This document shows, in pieces, positions 43,123-56,300 of a DNA stretch of 64,000 nt. A program made the position numbers and the translations under genes. The stretch's first letter is position 1. Every line of letters starts with the position of its first letter. The notes under the pieces were generated by a model that did no database searches, was not told where the DNA came from, and saw only the letters and a program-made list of their open reading frames with translations. Source of the stretch: Anadara kagoshimensis (lineage: Eukaryota; Mollusca; Bivalvia; Arcoida; Arcidae); contig CM037871.1 of assembly GCA_021292105.1 (NCBI GenBank), positions 36,695,854 to 36,759,853 of the forward strand, read 5' to 3'.

Positions 43123-46100
43123 CAGTTGAAAGGCCAGCTTCGATTTTTTCCGTTAAACCCGCGATTTAATCTTCAGGGCCGTTCAAGGGGGGTAATTCAA
43201 ATTTGGTCGGCAGATGGCGCTTTGTCGTCACCTCGAAGAATTTGCATTTTAGGGTTGACGCAATAAATCATTAATTAAATGGTGTTTTTAACTTAAACTA
43301 TATATATTTGTATCGTTTGATAGCAAATTGATTTTTCTAGACGATCACAACAATTAAACACTCCTTATAACATTAAAATGCTGGAATCATAGACATAAAC
43401 TGCGGTATCGTGAAAGGTCAAAATCAAGTGGGCGGTGCATTCGGAGTTTATGCCCGGTAAATTGAATTGACAGAATCGCATCCCACACCGATTGGGTTAA
43501 AAATTATAGTCGTAATCGGTAGCATTTAGAACACCGGTCATTTTGATACCGGATAGAAACCATCACTCGCACCGGTTATTGCACAGGAAGATTGTCAAGT
43601 TGACCCTGCGTGCCGATGATTTGGAAAACAAAACTTGCTATTTATTGCGTCTAGACATCTTCTAATTTGTTTATTTTTACTCTAGATATTTGTTGGTGTG
43701 TTTTTAATATAATCTTTAAACATTTTGTTTAATTTTAGTTCAATTTTGTAGAAAAAATCCCACGAAAATCAAACATCCAGATCGCCCAGTACTATGTGAC
43801 TCAGAAATCAGCTGATATTGGATTTTTTTTTACACTTTCATTACATTTAGAGTCAAAGAGGGACAGTTTGCTAGAAAACCATCTGAAAACAATTATCTGG
43901 TGTTGATTTAACTGCTGCAGTGCATGCAAATTTTAAAACTGTGATTTTAATGTTTCAGATCAGAAGTTGGCAGTTGTATCACATATTTACAGGTAGGCAG
44001 GCTGACAAAGAGCATAATTATAGTTTGTTAAATTTCAGAAAGTTTGCAGAAGAGGAGAAGTCATGATATGGAAAATTACATAAAATGTTTTCAATTACAC
44101 TTTTCAGACTGTAAATTACTTTAATTTTTTTATTTTTATTTTTATTTTTTTTTAGTAATTTGAAAAGTTTTGCCACTTCAAGGGGTTGAAGATGGATTTT
44201 AAATGCCAAAGTTCAGTTTAGTTATTCAGAAACTGGTGACGGTGTTGGCAGATATTGAGGTACAGGTTGCAAATGCACAAATTGCAAAAAAGTTGTAATT
44301 AATGCAATTCTAGATCCTTCAGCTATCACTACTGCTACTGTTGCTGATGATTCCACAGCTACAAATACCTATAAATAGGTTTTTAAAACATTGATGCTAA
44401 TTTTGAATGTTTTCTCTCCACAGTAACCACAGCAAGTATGGATGTACCAGCAGAAAACATACTTGATAACACAGAAAATTCAGAAATGGATCACAAAGAT
44501 TCTTGTACTACATGTATTAGATTTACTGTTCAAACATTTCATATTTTTAAAGTTGATACATGTACATGTATTTGAGCTTTTTATGAAATTTATCACAATA
44601 TAACCCATTCACTTTTATTGTGCAAGAATCTATGTAAATATCTTTTACCGTATTTTAATTTGAGCCAAACTTTAAATCATGGATCATTGCTGCACACATC
44701 ATGGCTAGTTCTGACAGTCCCACAGTATCATTCTTGTGTGGTGAATGATGTTATACTGGTACTACATTAAATTATTCTGTTTTAATTAATTTCTTTTTTA
44801 TTTTCAAGAATGCAGAATATGTGTAGTTTATTTTCATATGATTTTATGATACATCACTAGGTTTCCATAAATTTGAAATAATTAGTAGCCAAATTTCCAA
44901 AATTTGTGAAAATATAGTCCTTTTTAAAGTATCTCTCCACAAATTTGCTAAAATAGGTTACTTTTTGAAAGAATTCCTCAGAAATTAGTAGCCAATGGCA
45001 ATTTTGGCTACCAGGAATGGAAACATAGACATCATACATGTATAATCATTTCAGTTGATTTTCAGATTACCAATACCTATACAGTTTATTTTCAGATTAT
45101 GCATTCCTACAAGTTAATTTTTAGTTCATTTTATTTACAGATAACTTTTTTATATTTATTGACAGGTGAAATGCATATTTCAAATTTTATTTACAAATTT
45201 GCCAACATTGTATTTTCAGATTATTCATAGATAACATTTTTATTTGTAGATTAAATATTATTAATGCTATTGCTATGCTAAAAACAAGACAGAGACTACA
45301 GAATAAACAATGACTATGTTTGTTTGTTTTTTTTATTGCAGATAACATTACATGGTCAACACACAGTACAATGTCAATAAAGATGTTTTGCTTGCATTTT
45401 AAAATTATCATTACTTTAAGGAAAAATAAATGCTAATTGACATAATAAATGCATAATTATTTTTGTGCATTACACTGGCACCTGTCCAACATAACATTTG
45501 AAATATTGGTAGGGGCATGGCCTCTTACTTATTTTGAATCTCATTCAGGACAGTTTTTGTGTGAGAAAGTTAGTCAGTTTGTTGTGGAATGTCGTTGGTT
45601 TTCTTTGGGCTCTACAGTTTTCTCCCCATCTCTAAATATGTTTGATAGTGAAAGAATCTTGACTTTTACTCTACTCCTTACCCAAAAGACATGAAGCATC
45701 CTCTGGACTGAAGGTAGATACATGAACTTAACTTGATCCATGTCATTTTGGAGACAGTCAGAATATTGCTTTAGTACTTTAGCTGCAAAAAGTCTACCAG
45801 CAGCACTTGATCTGTGAAAAAATGAACCACAGATACTAAAGAATTAACTGTTACACCGGTAAAACTGACCTGACCATCTTATAGAAAGAGATTTTAATTT
45901 CTAGTTATTAACTTGGGGTGTGGAAACAGTATTTCTTCCTGTTCCACTGTCATGGTGCTGCTGTTGAATTTTTATTTAAATACTGCATTCAAAATCAGCA
46001 CATAGCAACTAGTTGTCATATGCTGATTTTAAATTCATTATTTTAATAAAAATTTAAAATCAGCACATGACACCACTGAAAAGAAAATTATATAACTTTC

Positions 46101-46979
46101 TCTTGTGTATCAAATTTGAAGAAATATTTCCCATGGAAAATAATTTTATTTGATTAAGATTAAAATGTTAAATGAAGCCAATTTTTTTAGATTTTATTTA
46201 TTTTTTATTTTTATTTTTTTTATTTTTTTTTTACATTTCCCTACATTAAAACAAATATCAATCAATAAGACAGTAAAATCACTTTATTTTTATTCGCATA
46301 CATGCGAGAGACAGTGTAAACAAGGGAGATAATCATCATACGAAAAACAAAACAAAACAGAAGCAACACCTGCTGATTTCTTAACTGACAGAATCGCATC
46401 CCGCATCGATTTCGGACATGTCTTTCATATGAATATGTTCGAAATGAATATATTTTCAGAATTGAATTATTAGAACCCATCACTTGTCCTAATATTTAAT
46501 AATTTGTGTCTGAAGCACGAATGTCGGCCGACAGATGTGAACCAAACCCCGCAAAAGGAGCCACACCTGCCGTTTTCTCAACTGACAGAATCGCATCCCA
46601 CACCGATTTCGGACTTTTCATATGAATGTGTTCAGAAATGAATAAATTTTTAGAAAATAATTATTAGAACCCATCACTCGCCCTAATATTTTCAAAAAAT
46701 GTGTCTGAAGCGAGATCGTCGGCCGACAGCTGTGACACAACCTCCACTTTCAAGACGTATTTACTCGTAATTTTCTGTATATATTGGTTTTTTTTACATA
46801 AATTGAAGGAAAAAATATTTTGTTCAAAATATTTGAATTTAAGTAATAACGATCCCATTTAAAGTATACTTAAATTTCGAGACCTACTACCATTTCCGAT
46901 TGCGTACCAAAATTTGAACTGAAATCACGTGACTAAAGTGATTAAAAATCAGCCATATTGGAAGCTGGCCTTTCAACTG
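43123..46979. mobile_element. TIR DNA transposon, unit 2 of the tandem dimer
   Basis: A near-identical head-to-tail copy of 39264-43122, differing by scattered single-base changes and short indels (for example AACTTAACTTGATCC against AACTTGATCC). The right TIR is intact: GAAGCTGGCCTTTCAACTG, a perfect 19-bp inverse of the left TIR. The dimer as a whole is flanked by TCT on both sides (39261-39263 and 46980-46982), a candidate 3-bp target duplication. The superfamily is not determined; 3-bp duplications occur in several (for example Academ, Zator, some CACTA). Confidence 0.88.
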
Positions 46980-47054
46980 TCTGTGCATGGTCACTTCGTC
47001 TGCAGCCTATGCATCACAAGTAGTAGCTTTTCAAAATAAGCTCCACAATCCAAC

Positions 47055-47345
47055 TTTAAAACTGACAAATTAGGTAAAACACATGAATTTCCACCATGGA
47101 ATTGAGGCCGGGTGCTCCGGAAGGGTAAGCATCTCCAGGTAAACTAACTACACCCACATGTTTCATTAAATTTAAGTGAAAGGAACATGGGACCATAGGA
47201 CGTCAAATATATCCAGAGCAATCCTGGACACAAAAGCATCATATTCATCAACAATACTGTGATGACGACCATAAAACTTTTTGAAGGTCCTGATAAGCCT
47301 AGGCTTGCAATATTCCTGGGTCCGGTCAATAAGTTATTTTTAAGT
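47055..47345 (+). repeat. R1 repeat copy, near full length
   Basis: TGAATTTCCACCATGGAATTG, GGTGCTCCGGAAGGGTAAGC, AACTAACTACACCCACATG, AGAGCAATCCTGGACACAAA and CTGATAAGCCTAGGCTTGCA. Just downstream of the transposon dimer. Confidence 0.8.
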
Positions 47346-47474
47346 AACGTCTAATTCGATATTTGTATTTAACTATCAAAAAACTGTTTCAATGGCATTA
47401 TTCTTTTATACAACCGAATGCCTTGTTTTTATACAAATATTGGAAGTCAATGGCAAACTTGAAACCAGATGTGG

Positions 47475-47695
47475 AGTAGAGTAAGGTGCTTTATGCCTCA
47501 GTCAAGATTCTTTAACGTGTATTAAGGTCATTTCAGAGATGGTGGAGGAAACCGGAAAGAATTGACAAACTTTCTTACATGAGTATCTTACCGAGTTGGA
47601 ATCGATCCTAGGCGATGAGAGGCACTATGATTCGAAATCGAGCACGTTTTAGTCTGACTATAGATCTCACGACTACCTAGCTACCTCGCGAACCT
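47475..47695 (-). mobile_element. Diverged S2 SINE
   Basis: GTAGAGTAAGGTGCTTTATG, CCTCAGTCAAGATTCTTTAA, AGATGGTGGAGGAAACCGG and GAATCGATCCTAGGCGATGA. Confidence 0.6.
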
Positions 47696-47733
47696 GAAAT
47701 GTGAAAGTCAACCTAATTAAAGTCTTGGTAGCC

Positions 47734-47997
47734 CTGGACCCGGTTTCACATTCATTCCTTAGCTAAGATTTTCCTTAACTTAAATTTAGCAAATTTTGGT
47801 AATCTCTTTTTTGAAAATACTGATGAATATTTTTGTCAAAACTAAACACAAATGTTTCAATCTAGAAATTATCTTAAAATTGACACCTTATATTCCCAAA
47901 TATCTTCAAAATTAACAAAATTATAAAAATTTGAAATTTTGCAAGATTTAAGTTAAGGAAAATCTTAGCTAAGGAATGATTGTGAAACTGGGGCCAG
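47734..47997. mobile_element. Foldback MITE, about 260 bp, with arms of about 60 bp
   Basis: The left arm has CGGTTTCACATTCATTCCTT, AGCTAAGATTTTCCTTAACT and TAAATTTAGCAAATTT. The right arm is the complement: GCAAGATTTAAGTTAAGGAA, AATCTTAGCTAAGGAATGAT, TGTGAAACTGGGGCC. The centre is AT-rich and non-coding. Confidence 0.85.
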
Positions 47998-47999
47998 CA

Positions 48000-48550
48000 T
48001 AAGTAAATGCTATATACATTGTATGTATTTGTAAGATTCTAAGTCATCCGTGTGTCATAATATTGAAAAAAGTTGCTTTCTAATGTCATTGTGAAGTTGA
48101 AGAACCATCGATTTTGAGAACAACGTATAATTACACGATATCTATCACCTTGATCAAGACAAAGGTGCACAAACATTGCATGCTTGATACTGAAGATAGC
48201 ATGGATAAAATGCAGAACTTCTCGAAGTTCCCGGTTACCGCTGTCTTGCTATAATTAGATGTCACTGCGACCTTAGATGTGGATAAGTTGATTTGCACGG
48301 GTTTAATGCAGAAAAGATAAGTGTCACATGGCAAGGTCATGGATCCACTATTTCTGAAAATGAAGTTTTCCCCCATTTTTAGCAACGGGTGGCGGAGAAA
48401 TAATCATCATAATACATTATGGGTACTTACTTTTGAAAGCTTTTAAAAAGAATACGGCATTATGGCTGGTGGACCACTTTTAACTCAAGTTATGTAACTG
48501 TACTTGTACTTGACAGTACGTTTTGAGACTCAAAACCGATGTCCTGTGTT
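48000..48550. other. Intergenic stretch, no feature recognised
   Basis: An 84-codon minus-strand frame (48131-48385) has no family signature or splice support. Confidence 0.4.
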
Positions 48551-48552
48551 TC

Positions 48553-48935
48553 AGTGGTGGCCGCGGTGGCCTAATGGATAAAACTTCAGTTTACAAATCC
48601 AGGGTATCTCACAACATGTGAGTTCGAGCCCCGCTCAGACCACATGTGGGAAAGTTGCCGTTGGCCTTTACTGGTTCACCTGGTACCAGTACAATGTGAC
48701 TGGGAGAATGGTACGCTTGTCTGCGGCATACTGACTATGGGAGCTAGCACGTTAAAGTCGCCCTGAGTGCGCACTAGTACAAGGCAGACCATAAAACACA
48801 CCCACACTTCACATGCATACACGAACTTGTTCATAGATTAATCCACAGAGAATAATAAAATAGTTTTCGTCGTGAATAGCTGAAAAAATGCTAATGCGAC
48901 GTTAGGTAACATTCAATCAACCAACTAACCGTGTC
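48553..48935 (+). mobile_element. tRNA-derived SINE, family S3
   Basis: The tRNA-like head has A box TGGCCTAATGGATAAAAC and B box GAGTTCGAGCCCC. The body contains GTTGCCGTTGGCCTTTACTG and GCGCACTAGTACAAGGCAGA. The tail is GCTAATGCGACGTTAGGTAA, ATTCAATCAACCAACTAAC. An inverted copy is at 62932-63320. It lies directly before an S1 SINE in the same orientation. Confidence 0.88.
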
Positions 48936-48942
48936 TCAGTGC

Positions 48943-49290
48943 AACCACTGCGGTAGCTCAGTTGGTAGAGTGCTCGCTCCGTATGTGGGAGATCGTGGGT
49001 TCGATCCCCGGCGGGGTCTGACCCAAGACTTTAAAGTGGGTAGTGTCTGTTCTTTCGCCAAGCACTCGGCATTACGAAATGAAAGTCACGGTTCTTTCGG
49101 ATGGGAACTTAAATAAAGGAGGTCCCGTGTCACGGTGGGCTTGGCACGTTAAAGAACCCTGCTGTATAATGCCATCAGCGCAACGCACAGGCAAAATTTC
49201 TGCACCTTCGCCTATAGCTGGCGACGTCTCGATATAAGTGAAATATTCTTGACTGGGACGTTAAACACCATTACTCAACTCAACTCAACT
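48943..49290 (+). mobile_element. tRNA-derived SINE, family S1, well kept
   Basis: The head is CACTGCGGTAGCTCAGTTGG with TAGAGTGCTCGCTCC, and the B box is GGGTTCGATCCCCG. The body has GACCCAAGACTTTAAAGTGG and GGTCCCGTGTCACGGTGGGC. The tail GACTGGGACGTTAAACACCA leads into TTACTCAACTCAACTCAACT. Both internal Pol III boxes look intact, so this is the copy most likely to be transcribable. Confidence 0.92.
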
Positions 49291-49592
49291 AAGTGAAAGT
49301 AGAGACACCTCTGTGGATTTTGAATAGAAGTAGGCCCACCTGTGGCCGCTACTAAGGGCATTTTTAACTAGAAGCAATTGAAACAGATTGAGCAAGATAA
49401 GATGCTCGTTTCATATATGTAACTTATGACATATTAATATGGGTTTATTATAACACAAGCTGTCACAAGAAAGCGTAATTTGCCTGTACATATAGTTAAT
49501 ACAACAAGAAAAAATAGTATGAAAAAGTTTAGAAATAACTGGAGTTGTCTCTAAAATAGACACAAGTAAGTTAGTATTTTTTCTTTTGGCAA

Positions 49593-49774
49593 TACAGTCG
49601 AACCTGTCTATAAAAGCCACCCAAGGGGACAAGTAAAGTGGTCCCTATGGGCAGGTGGCCTTTATATACAGGCTCAAATAATATAAATAAGGAACAATTA
49701 GGATAGAATTTTACTGGTCTTTATAAGCAGGTGACCATTGTATAAAGGTGGCCTTTAATCCAGTTTCGACTGTA
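49593..49774. mobile_element. M1 MITE upstream of the oxidoreductase gene
   Basis: TACAGTCGAACCTGTCTATA to CCAGTTTCGACTGTA. It ends about 155 bp before the start codon at 49930, so it may lie in the promoter or 5' UTR region. Confidence 0.85.
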
Positions 49775-49929
49775 TTCTCTTGTAGAATAACTCGGCCAAA
49801 TTGAAAAATATTCATCATTCGATGTAATTTTTTGATGAATTTGAAAATGTCTTGTGTTATTATATTATGCCGATATCCAATCATTTAAAGTTTTGCCTTT
49901 TAACTTACTTAGTTCAAGATAGAATCAAA

Positions 49930-50287
49930 ATGGCAACTAGAAACAAGTTTGATGTAGCTATAATTGGAGGAGGTGTGATTGGCTGTTCGGTACTGTTTGA
50001 ATTGACCAATCAAGGATATGCTTGTGTGCTGTTGGAAAAAGAAGACTCTTTGTTAACCGGAGCTAGTTGTGGGAACAGGTATGTTGAAGGAAACAAAGAA
50101 TTAAAGATAATGAACATTAAGATGATTAAATATTTTAATTATTGATGAATTCAATTCAAATTCCTAGAATTGATAATTGCTTATTCAGTGCTAAGTTTGC
50201 CACAAATCAAAATACTAATTTAAGTAATATATAGTACATACAAAAATATAACTTGGTACAAGTCAATGAAGTACTGAACTACAGGTG

Positions 50288-50337
<50 letters not shown>

Positions 50338-53300
50338 ATTATTTCTTTATACTTTTGTCAGTTATCTGGTAGAAAATAGTTTTTTAGAATGAAGGGTATT
50401 TCTTTTTTCTGTTTTTCTCCCAATGTATCTTTAATTAGGAAGATAGATGCTTTCATCCTTGACACTTGTTTCAGTGTTTATATTAAGACTCACTTAAACG
50501 ATGATTATTAATTATACAGTAGTCAAGACCAGTAATGAAAGTTTCTGCTGAGGTACTGTATGAAGTGAGTCAATTACAACAGAATGAAAATGATAAGATA
50601 TTCTAAACACTTAATATAATGCTGCCAAGACAGAAACGAAAACGTAAAGAGAGTAAGTAAGCGAGTAATGGTGTTTAACGTCCCAGTCAAGAATATTGTA
50701 CTTATATCGAGACGTTGCCAGCTATAGACGAAGGTGCAGAAATTTTACCCGTGCGTTGCGCTGATGGCATTATACAGCAGGGTTCTTTATCGTGCCAAGC
50801 CTACCGTGACTCTGAACCTCGTTTATTTTAAGTTTCCGTACAAAAGAACCATGACTTTCATTTCGTAATGCCGAATGCTTGGCGAAAGAACAGCACTACC
50901 CACTTTCAAGTCTTTAGTCAGACCCGGTCTGGGTTCGAACCCACGACCTCCCACTCACGGAGCGAGCACTCTACAAACTGAGCTACCAAAGTGGTCTTAC
51001 CGAAATCGAATCTAATAATGTATTTTATTGTTTTCCTTTCTATTTAGTGGTATGTTACATACAGGCTTTGATGCACCGCCAAACAGCTTGGAGTTATCCT
51101 GTATAAAGAAATGTCAACAACAAATATTCCAATTACTGGAAAAATTAGACCTTCCGTGCAAGAAACATGGAGTAAAAATGGTGGCATGGAATGACAATGA
51201 GGTATGTTTAACGCTAGTTTTATAAAGGATTAAAAATGAATGACATATAGGTATAAAGCTTTTGATATTACAAAAGTAATCATGACAAAAGTTCTTTAGA
51301 TTTTTATGAACAAAATCTATAGTTAATAATCTGAACTAAATCGCCTACCATATCTGTATTTGTTGGGAAAGGTCCATCCAGTCGTTCATTGTTGATTCTC
51401 CAATAAACTTAAATTCATTACATAGCAAGCAACCAGATATCCTATAGCCTTTCGCACACGTTCGTCAGTACTCTAAAGTACAAATGAAAATGATAGTAAA
51501 TAACATGGAAGATATTCTTAACACCTAATATAATGCCGCCAAGACAGAAACGAAAACGTCAAGAGAGTAAGTAAGCAAATAATGGTGTTTAACGTCCGGG
51601 TCAAAAATATTTCACTTATATCGAGACGTCGCCAGCTATAGGCGAAGCTGCAGAAGTTTTCCTGTGCGTTGCATTGATGGCATTATACAGAAGGTTTCTT
51701 AATCGCGCCGTGACACAGGACCTCGTTTATTTCAAGTTCCAACTGAAAGAATCGTGACTTTCATTGCTTAATGCCGAGTGCTTGGCGAAATCACAGTCAT
51801 TTCAAACTTTCAAGTCTTGGGTCAGACCCGGCCGAGGTTCGAACTCACGACCTTCTACTTACGGAGTTATACTCTACCAACTTGGAAAAAAGTACAAATG
51901 AATCGGGTTATAGTAGCTATGTCTTGCTATAGAATACCGATTAATGCCTTAATCACAATCACAAAAGAAAAGTGAACATTTTGAAACCTAGCAAATTAAG
52001 TTAATCATGTAAACTTCCACCAGGGAATGAGAATGGGTGCTCCGGAAAGATAAGCACCTCCTGAATAAGCTATCTTCACGTTTAAACAGTTTGTAACGGG
52101 GAAGTTGTTTTACCTGCTTCACACTGAGGTGCAATATTATTAAATAAAGAAGGTTCTTAAAATGTTTGATGGTCAAAACCCATACCTAATACTGTAAACT
52201 TGCCATCACTGATTTAATTGGAGATATTCATCTTATCACTCATGATACCTTCGATACACATAGACGCGTTCCAAACAAGGGAATTGTTTTCCATAAGCTT
52301 TGCATGTTTGGCAGTATGGTAAAATTATTATAAATGTCGTGAAAAAGCAGCAGCCTACTATTCTGAACCCCGTTGCAAAGCTGTTCAAACCTTATTTATT
52401 GTAATCAAAAACAAACATTCTAATCTATGGCCGAATCACAATCCAGAAGCAAAGTAGACACTTTGGAACTCACAAGTTAGATTAGACACGCAAACTTCCA
52501 CCAGGGAAGTGAAACCGGGTACCCCGGAAGGGCAAACACCTCCTGTTTAACTAGCTACACCCACCACGTGTGTAATCAAAATTGTGTGAAAGGAACATGG
52601 AACTATGGGACGTAAAAAATATGTAATTAATTATATGAAATACAAATCCATTCGATCACAATAAAGCATTACTACAACTAAAATGATTACTGATTTCACT
52701 AAATATTGAATAATCAAAAACAAACATACCAATCCATTCCCCCCCAAAAAATGATTACTGATTTCACTAAATATTGAATAATCAAAAACAAACATACCAA
52801 TCCATGCCCAAATAAAATGGTTACTGATTTCACTAAATATTGAATAATCAAAAACAAACATACCAATCCATGCCCAAAATAATAAGTTCAAAGCCAATAA
52901 AAAATTAAGAATAGAATAGGGCCATTCCTATAAAATTCTGTTTGATATAATCGCGCGCGTCCGTTTTATTAATTACATTTGTATTTGAAAAAACAAACAA
53001 ATTCCAGCAAATGCGAAAATCCGTATTCGGTCGTAAAATCCGGTCATTTTTTCATGTCCGTTTCGTTATACATTCTTGAAATTTGAAATGTATCTAGTTC
53101 ATTTTAATTTTTGTTAAAATAAAATTGTTTCATTGTTTGTTAATTTTTTAATTTCAATTAAACATTGAAAACACAATGTTTTTAATTTTATTTAATGAAA
53201 TGTAATGTACATATGAACAGAAAATATTATTTTGTTTTTTCATTAAAATTTGTTTACCTCATACCCTCCTCCCTTTAAAAAAATTAAGTGACGTCAAACA

Positions 53301-56300
53301 TAGAATTTTATTGGAATGGCCTTAATGGTAAAACAGTATCTACTCATTTTGAACTCTTGTGTTTTCTACGAACGAGTCTGATATAATAGTACTAGTATAT
53401 GGTATATGATTTTTGTGGTATTGCTACAGTTGGAAAAATTGTCCGATGTGCAACAGAAGTCAATTGACGTGGGGATTGCAGACGTTTCCAGGTTAAGTTT
53501 ATCTCAGTTACACCAGATGGAGCCACATCTTAGCCGTAAAGCCAAAGGCGCCATCTATATTCCTGGGGAAGCGGTAATTGACCCGTGGTTAACTCCGACA
53601 GTGTTTGCACACCACTCGAAGACAAGAGGAGCTGTGGTAAGAATATTTGTGTGATATTCGGGTCGCCATTGATTTACTTTTCTTAAACAAATATTTTCCC
53701 ATTATTAATGGTTCGCACATGTATTTGTGTCTGTTGTATATTTATATGTGTTGAAATGGTGTATTAGTTCATTCAGTGTTTTTGAAATATATTAAAAATG
53801 AAAATTAAAAAGTATTGATGGTTCTCATAAACATGCATTAAATGATTAAATCTTACTATATGTATTTTTTCAGACTGGCATAAAATGAAGCAAAATGATA
53901 ATGAAGTTAATGTTCACAATTAACTTGAAACTAACATGAACTTTTTTTTGCTCAAACCACAAAATTTCCGAGTTTATGTAATAATTTCCCAACAACATTC
54001 CCAACAATACGAATAAAGTAAAATGAAGTGTAGACATGTCCCATGTAGCTACAACAGCCAATGTAAAATGATATATAATGTTTACTACCAGAGTTCCAAT
54101 AAATAGGCGGTATTATCATAAAATAGATGTTATTTTTCTTTAAGATTAAAACTCGTGCAATGGTACAAAGCTTTGAAAGGGATGCTTTTAGAAACTGGGA
54201 CATCACAACTACCAACGGTCATTTTAAATCCTCTTTTGTTATTAACTGCGCCGGGTTGTATGGTGATATAGTGGACAAGTTATCCGGACAGCAAACGTTT
54301 AAGTATGTTAGAATAATACATATACTAGTAAACAGTAAACTAGTATCATATTCCCGAAATCAAAATAATTATTGAAATAATTAGTAATGTTATTAAGTTT
54401 TAATGGCTGAAAGTCATATCTTTGATTCTTAATAAATTGAGTCTGTATGGTGCCGAGTCACCATAAAATATCATTTGTGTGTTGTTTTAGTTCATGTAAT
54501 TTTTATAATAGGAAAGAAACACAGACTTTTATTATGGCAATGTGTTTATTCTATGGCTTTTCTGCGAAACATCATTTGTCACATTAAATTAAATATAAAA
54601 TTTAACACTTATCACATACATAATTTTAACCAAACCATTCAAAAATCAAAACGCATGTAAACACAGTATGACAAACTGTTTACATTGCTTGCATGTTTAC
54701 GTTTGATATATAGGGAGAATATATTTAGTGCAATGCTGCTTATCTGTCATACAATTATTCTGTTTTGAAAGCGTATTTTCCATTTAAGGATAAAACCTCG
54801 TAAAGGTCAATATATTGTGTACAGAAAACCAGCACGACCATTGGTGAATTCTAGTATAGTGCCAGTACCATCGGAAATGGGTAAAGGAGTGATTTTGGTC
54901 AGGTCTGGTAGGTATAAATCTTTGAAATACATGACAGTCTAACCTGCCTCATAGGCCAACTCTATATAAGGGCCACCTGCTTATAAAGACCAGTAGAATT
55001 GTATCCCAAATGTTCTTTTATAATATTATTTAAACTTGTATGTAAAGGGTACCTGCCCATAAAGCCCACTTTTACTGGTTCCCTTGGGTGGCCTTTATAG
55101 ACAGGTTTGACTGTACTTAAATTCCTTAAAGCAAACACTTACTTAAACGTTTGAACTGTTTATGGACCACACACCCATATAAAAATGTTATATTTTTTGG
55201 TGTACTTATTTGAATCGTGCTGACCGTTGATGTATCGTTATATAAGAACCATAATACTTAGTTAATTAGGGTTTGGTGTACTGCTTTGTATTATGCTTAA
55301 CCTTGGTACTGTTAACGTATTTAATTTCGCGTGTATTTATTTTGGCGGAATAGGAAATTTATACATATCCGCGTAGTTAAATTTTCGTGTTTTTGAAATA
55401 TGCACTATAACTCACTAAGCATAATAAACTATAACTCACTAAGCATAATAAAATTTTCGCCTGACATTAATTTTCGCGCAAAGCGACCACGAAATAAGCG
55501 AAAATTTGTACACCGCGGAAATGAATACGTTTACAGTATATGTCGGTAGATTTAAACAGTAAGACTAAGGACTAAAATAGTTAGTACTTGTTTTGTAACT
55601 TTCGTCCCTCCCGAAGTCCGTGGGCTTGTACATGTATTTACAATGGAACTACATGTATTATATTTTGAAGTCTTTCTTTCGGCTTTAAGTAGCTACATAA
55701 ATAACGTGCTCCCCATATAAGGTTTTCATGTGTCTAACATTATCTCAAAACCTAGCGATGTGGTTTTGTCATCTTTAAAATTTGAGTTTAAATCCTGTCT
55801 GAATAACTCTTTTTTCTGATGTTAGTTTAAATCATTCTTTGATTACTCTATATTTATGTGATTATTTTCAAAAATACTTCTTAGCCAGGTCAAGGTAATA
55901 ATTGCCAGATGGCACAAACAAAATATATATCACATGAACCATGATGACGGTGCTGAACGTTTCTTGGTAAGTTGACCATGGTAACGATCTTATTGAAGAA
56001 AATTGCAATATTTGGCGTAATTGACAAGCACAAAAAGGTGAAAAAAGATTTACATGTACACCTGAAAAACTTTTACTTGACACCAAATAATAGTGATTTA
56101 ATGTTATATTTGTTTTAAGTGTATGACAACATTGCTATAGGACCAACAGCTGAGGATGTAGATAGTAGACTTATACCTGCGATCGACCCAGTTGTAACCA
56201 AGAAACTATCCCAAGTAGGAGAAAGGTATCTTCCAGAGCTAAGTTTGAATCCAATTGCTTGTTTGTACACAGGAGTAAGACCAGCTACAGAATACAAAGA

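Noticed and set aside
40167..45694. Pairs of identical 60-81-codon frames on both strands as genes
   Set aside because: They recur only because the 3.86-kb transposon is duplicated. They have no family signature, and both copies carry indels next to them.
48560..48630. A second tRNA-like sequence (TGGCCTAATGGATAAAAC, GAGTTCGAGCCCC)
   Set aside because: It is the head of an S3 SINE; an inverted copy with the same body is at 62932-63320.
48943..49015. A tRNA-like sequence with A and B boxes
   Set aside because: It is the head of an S1 SINE: the same body and tail follow it in seven other copies, and the cloverleaf is incomplete. Not a functional tRNA gene.
49852..49929. Upstream in-frame ATG for the oxidoreductase
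   Set aside because: It would add 26 residues before the Rossmann fold without a clear targeting signal, and an acceptor-like site lies between it and 49930.
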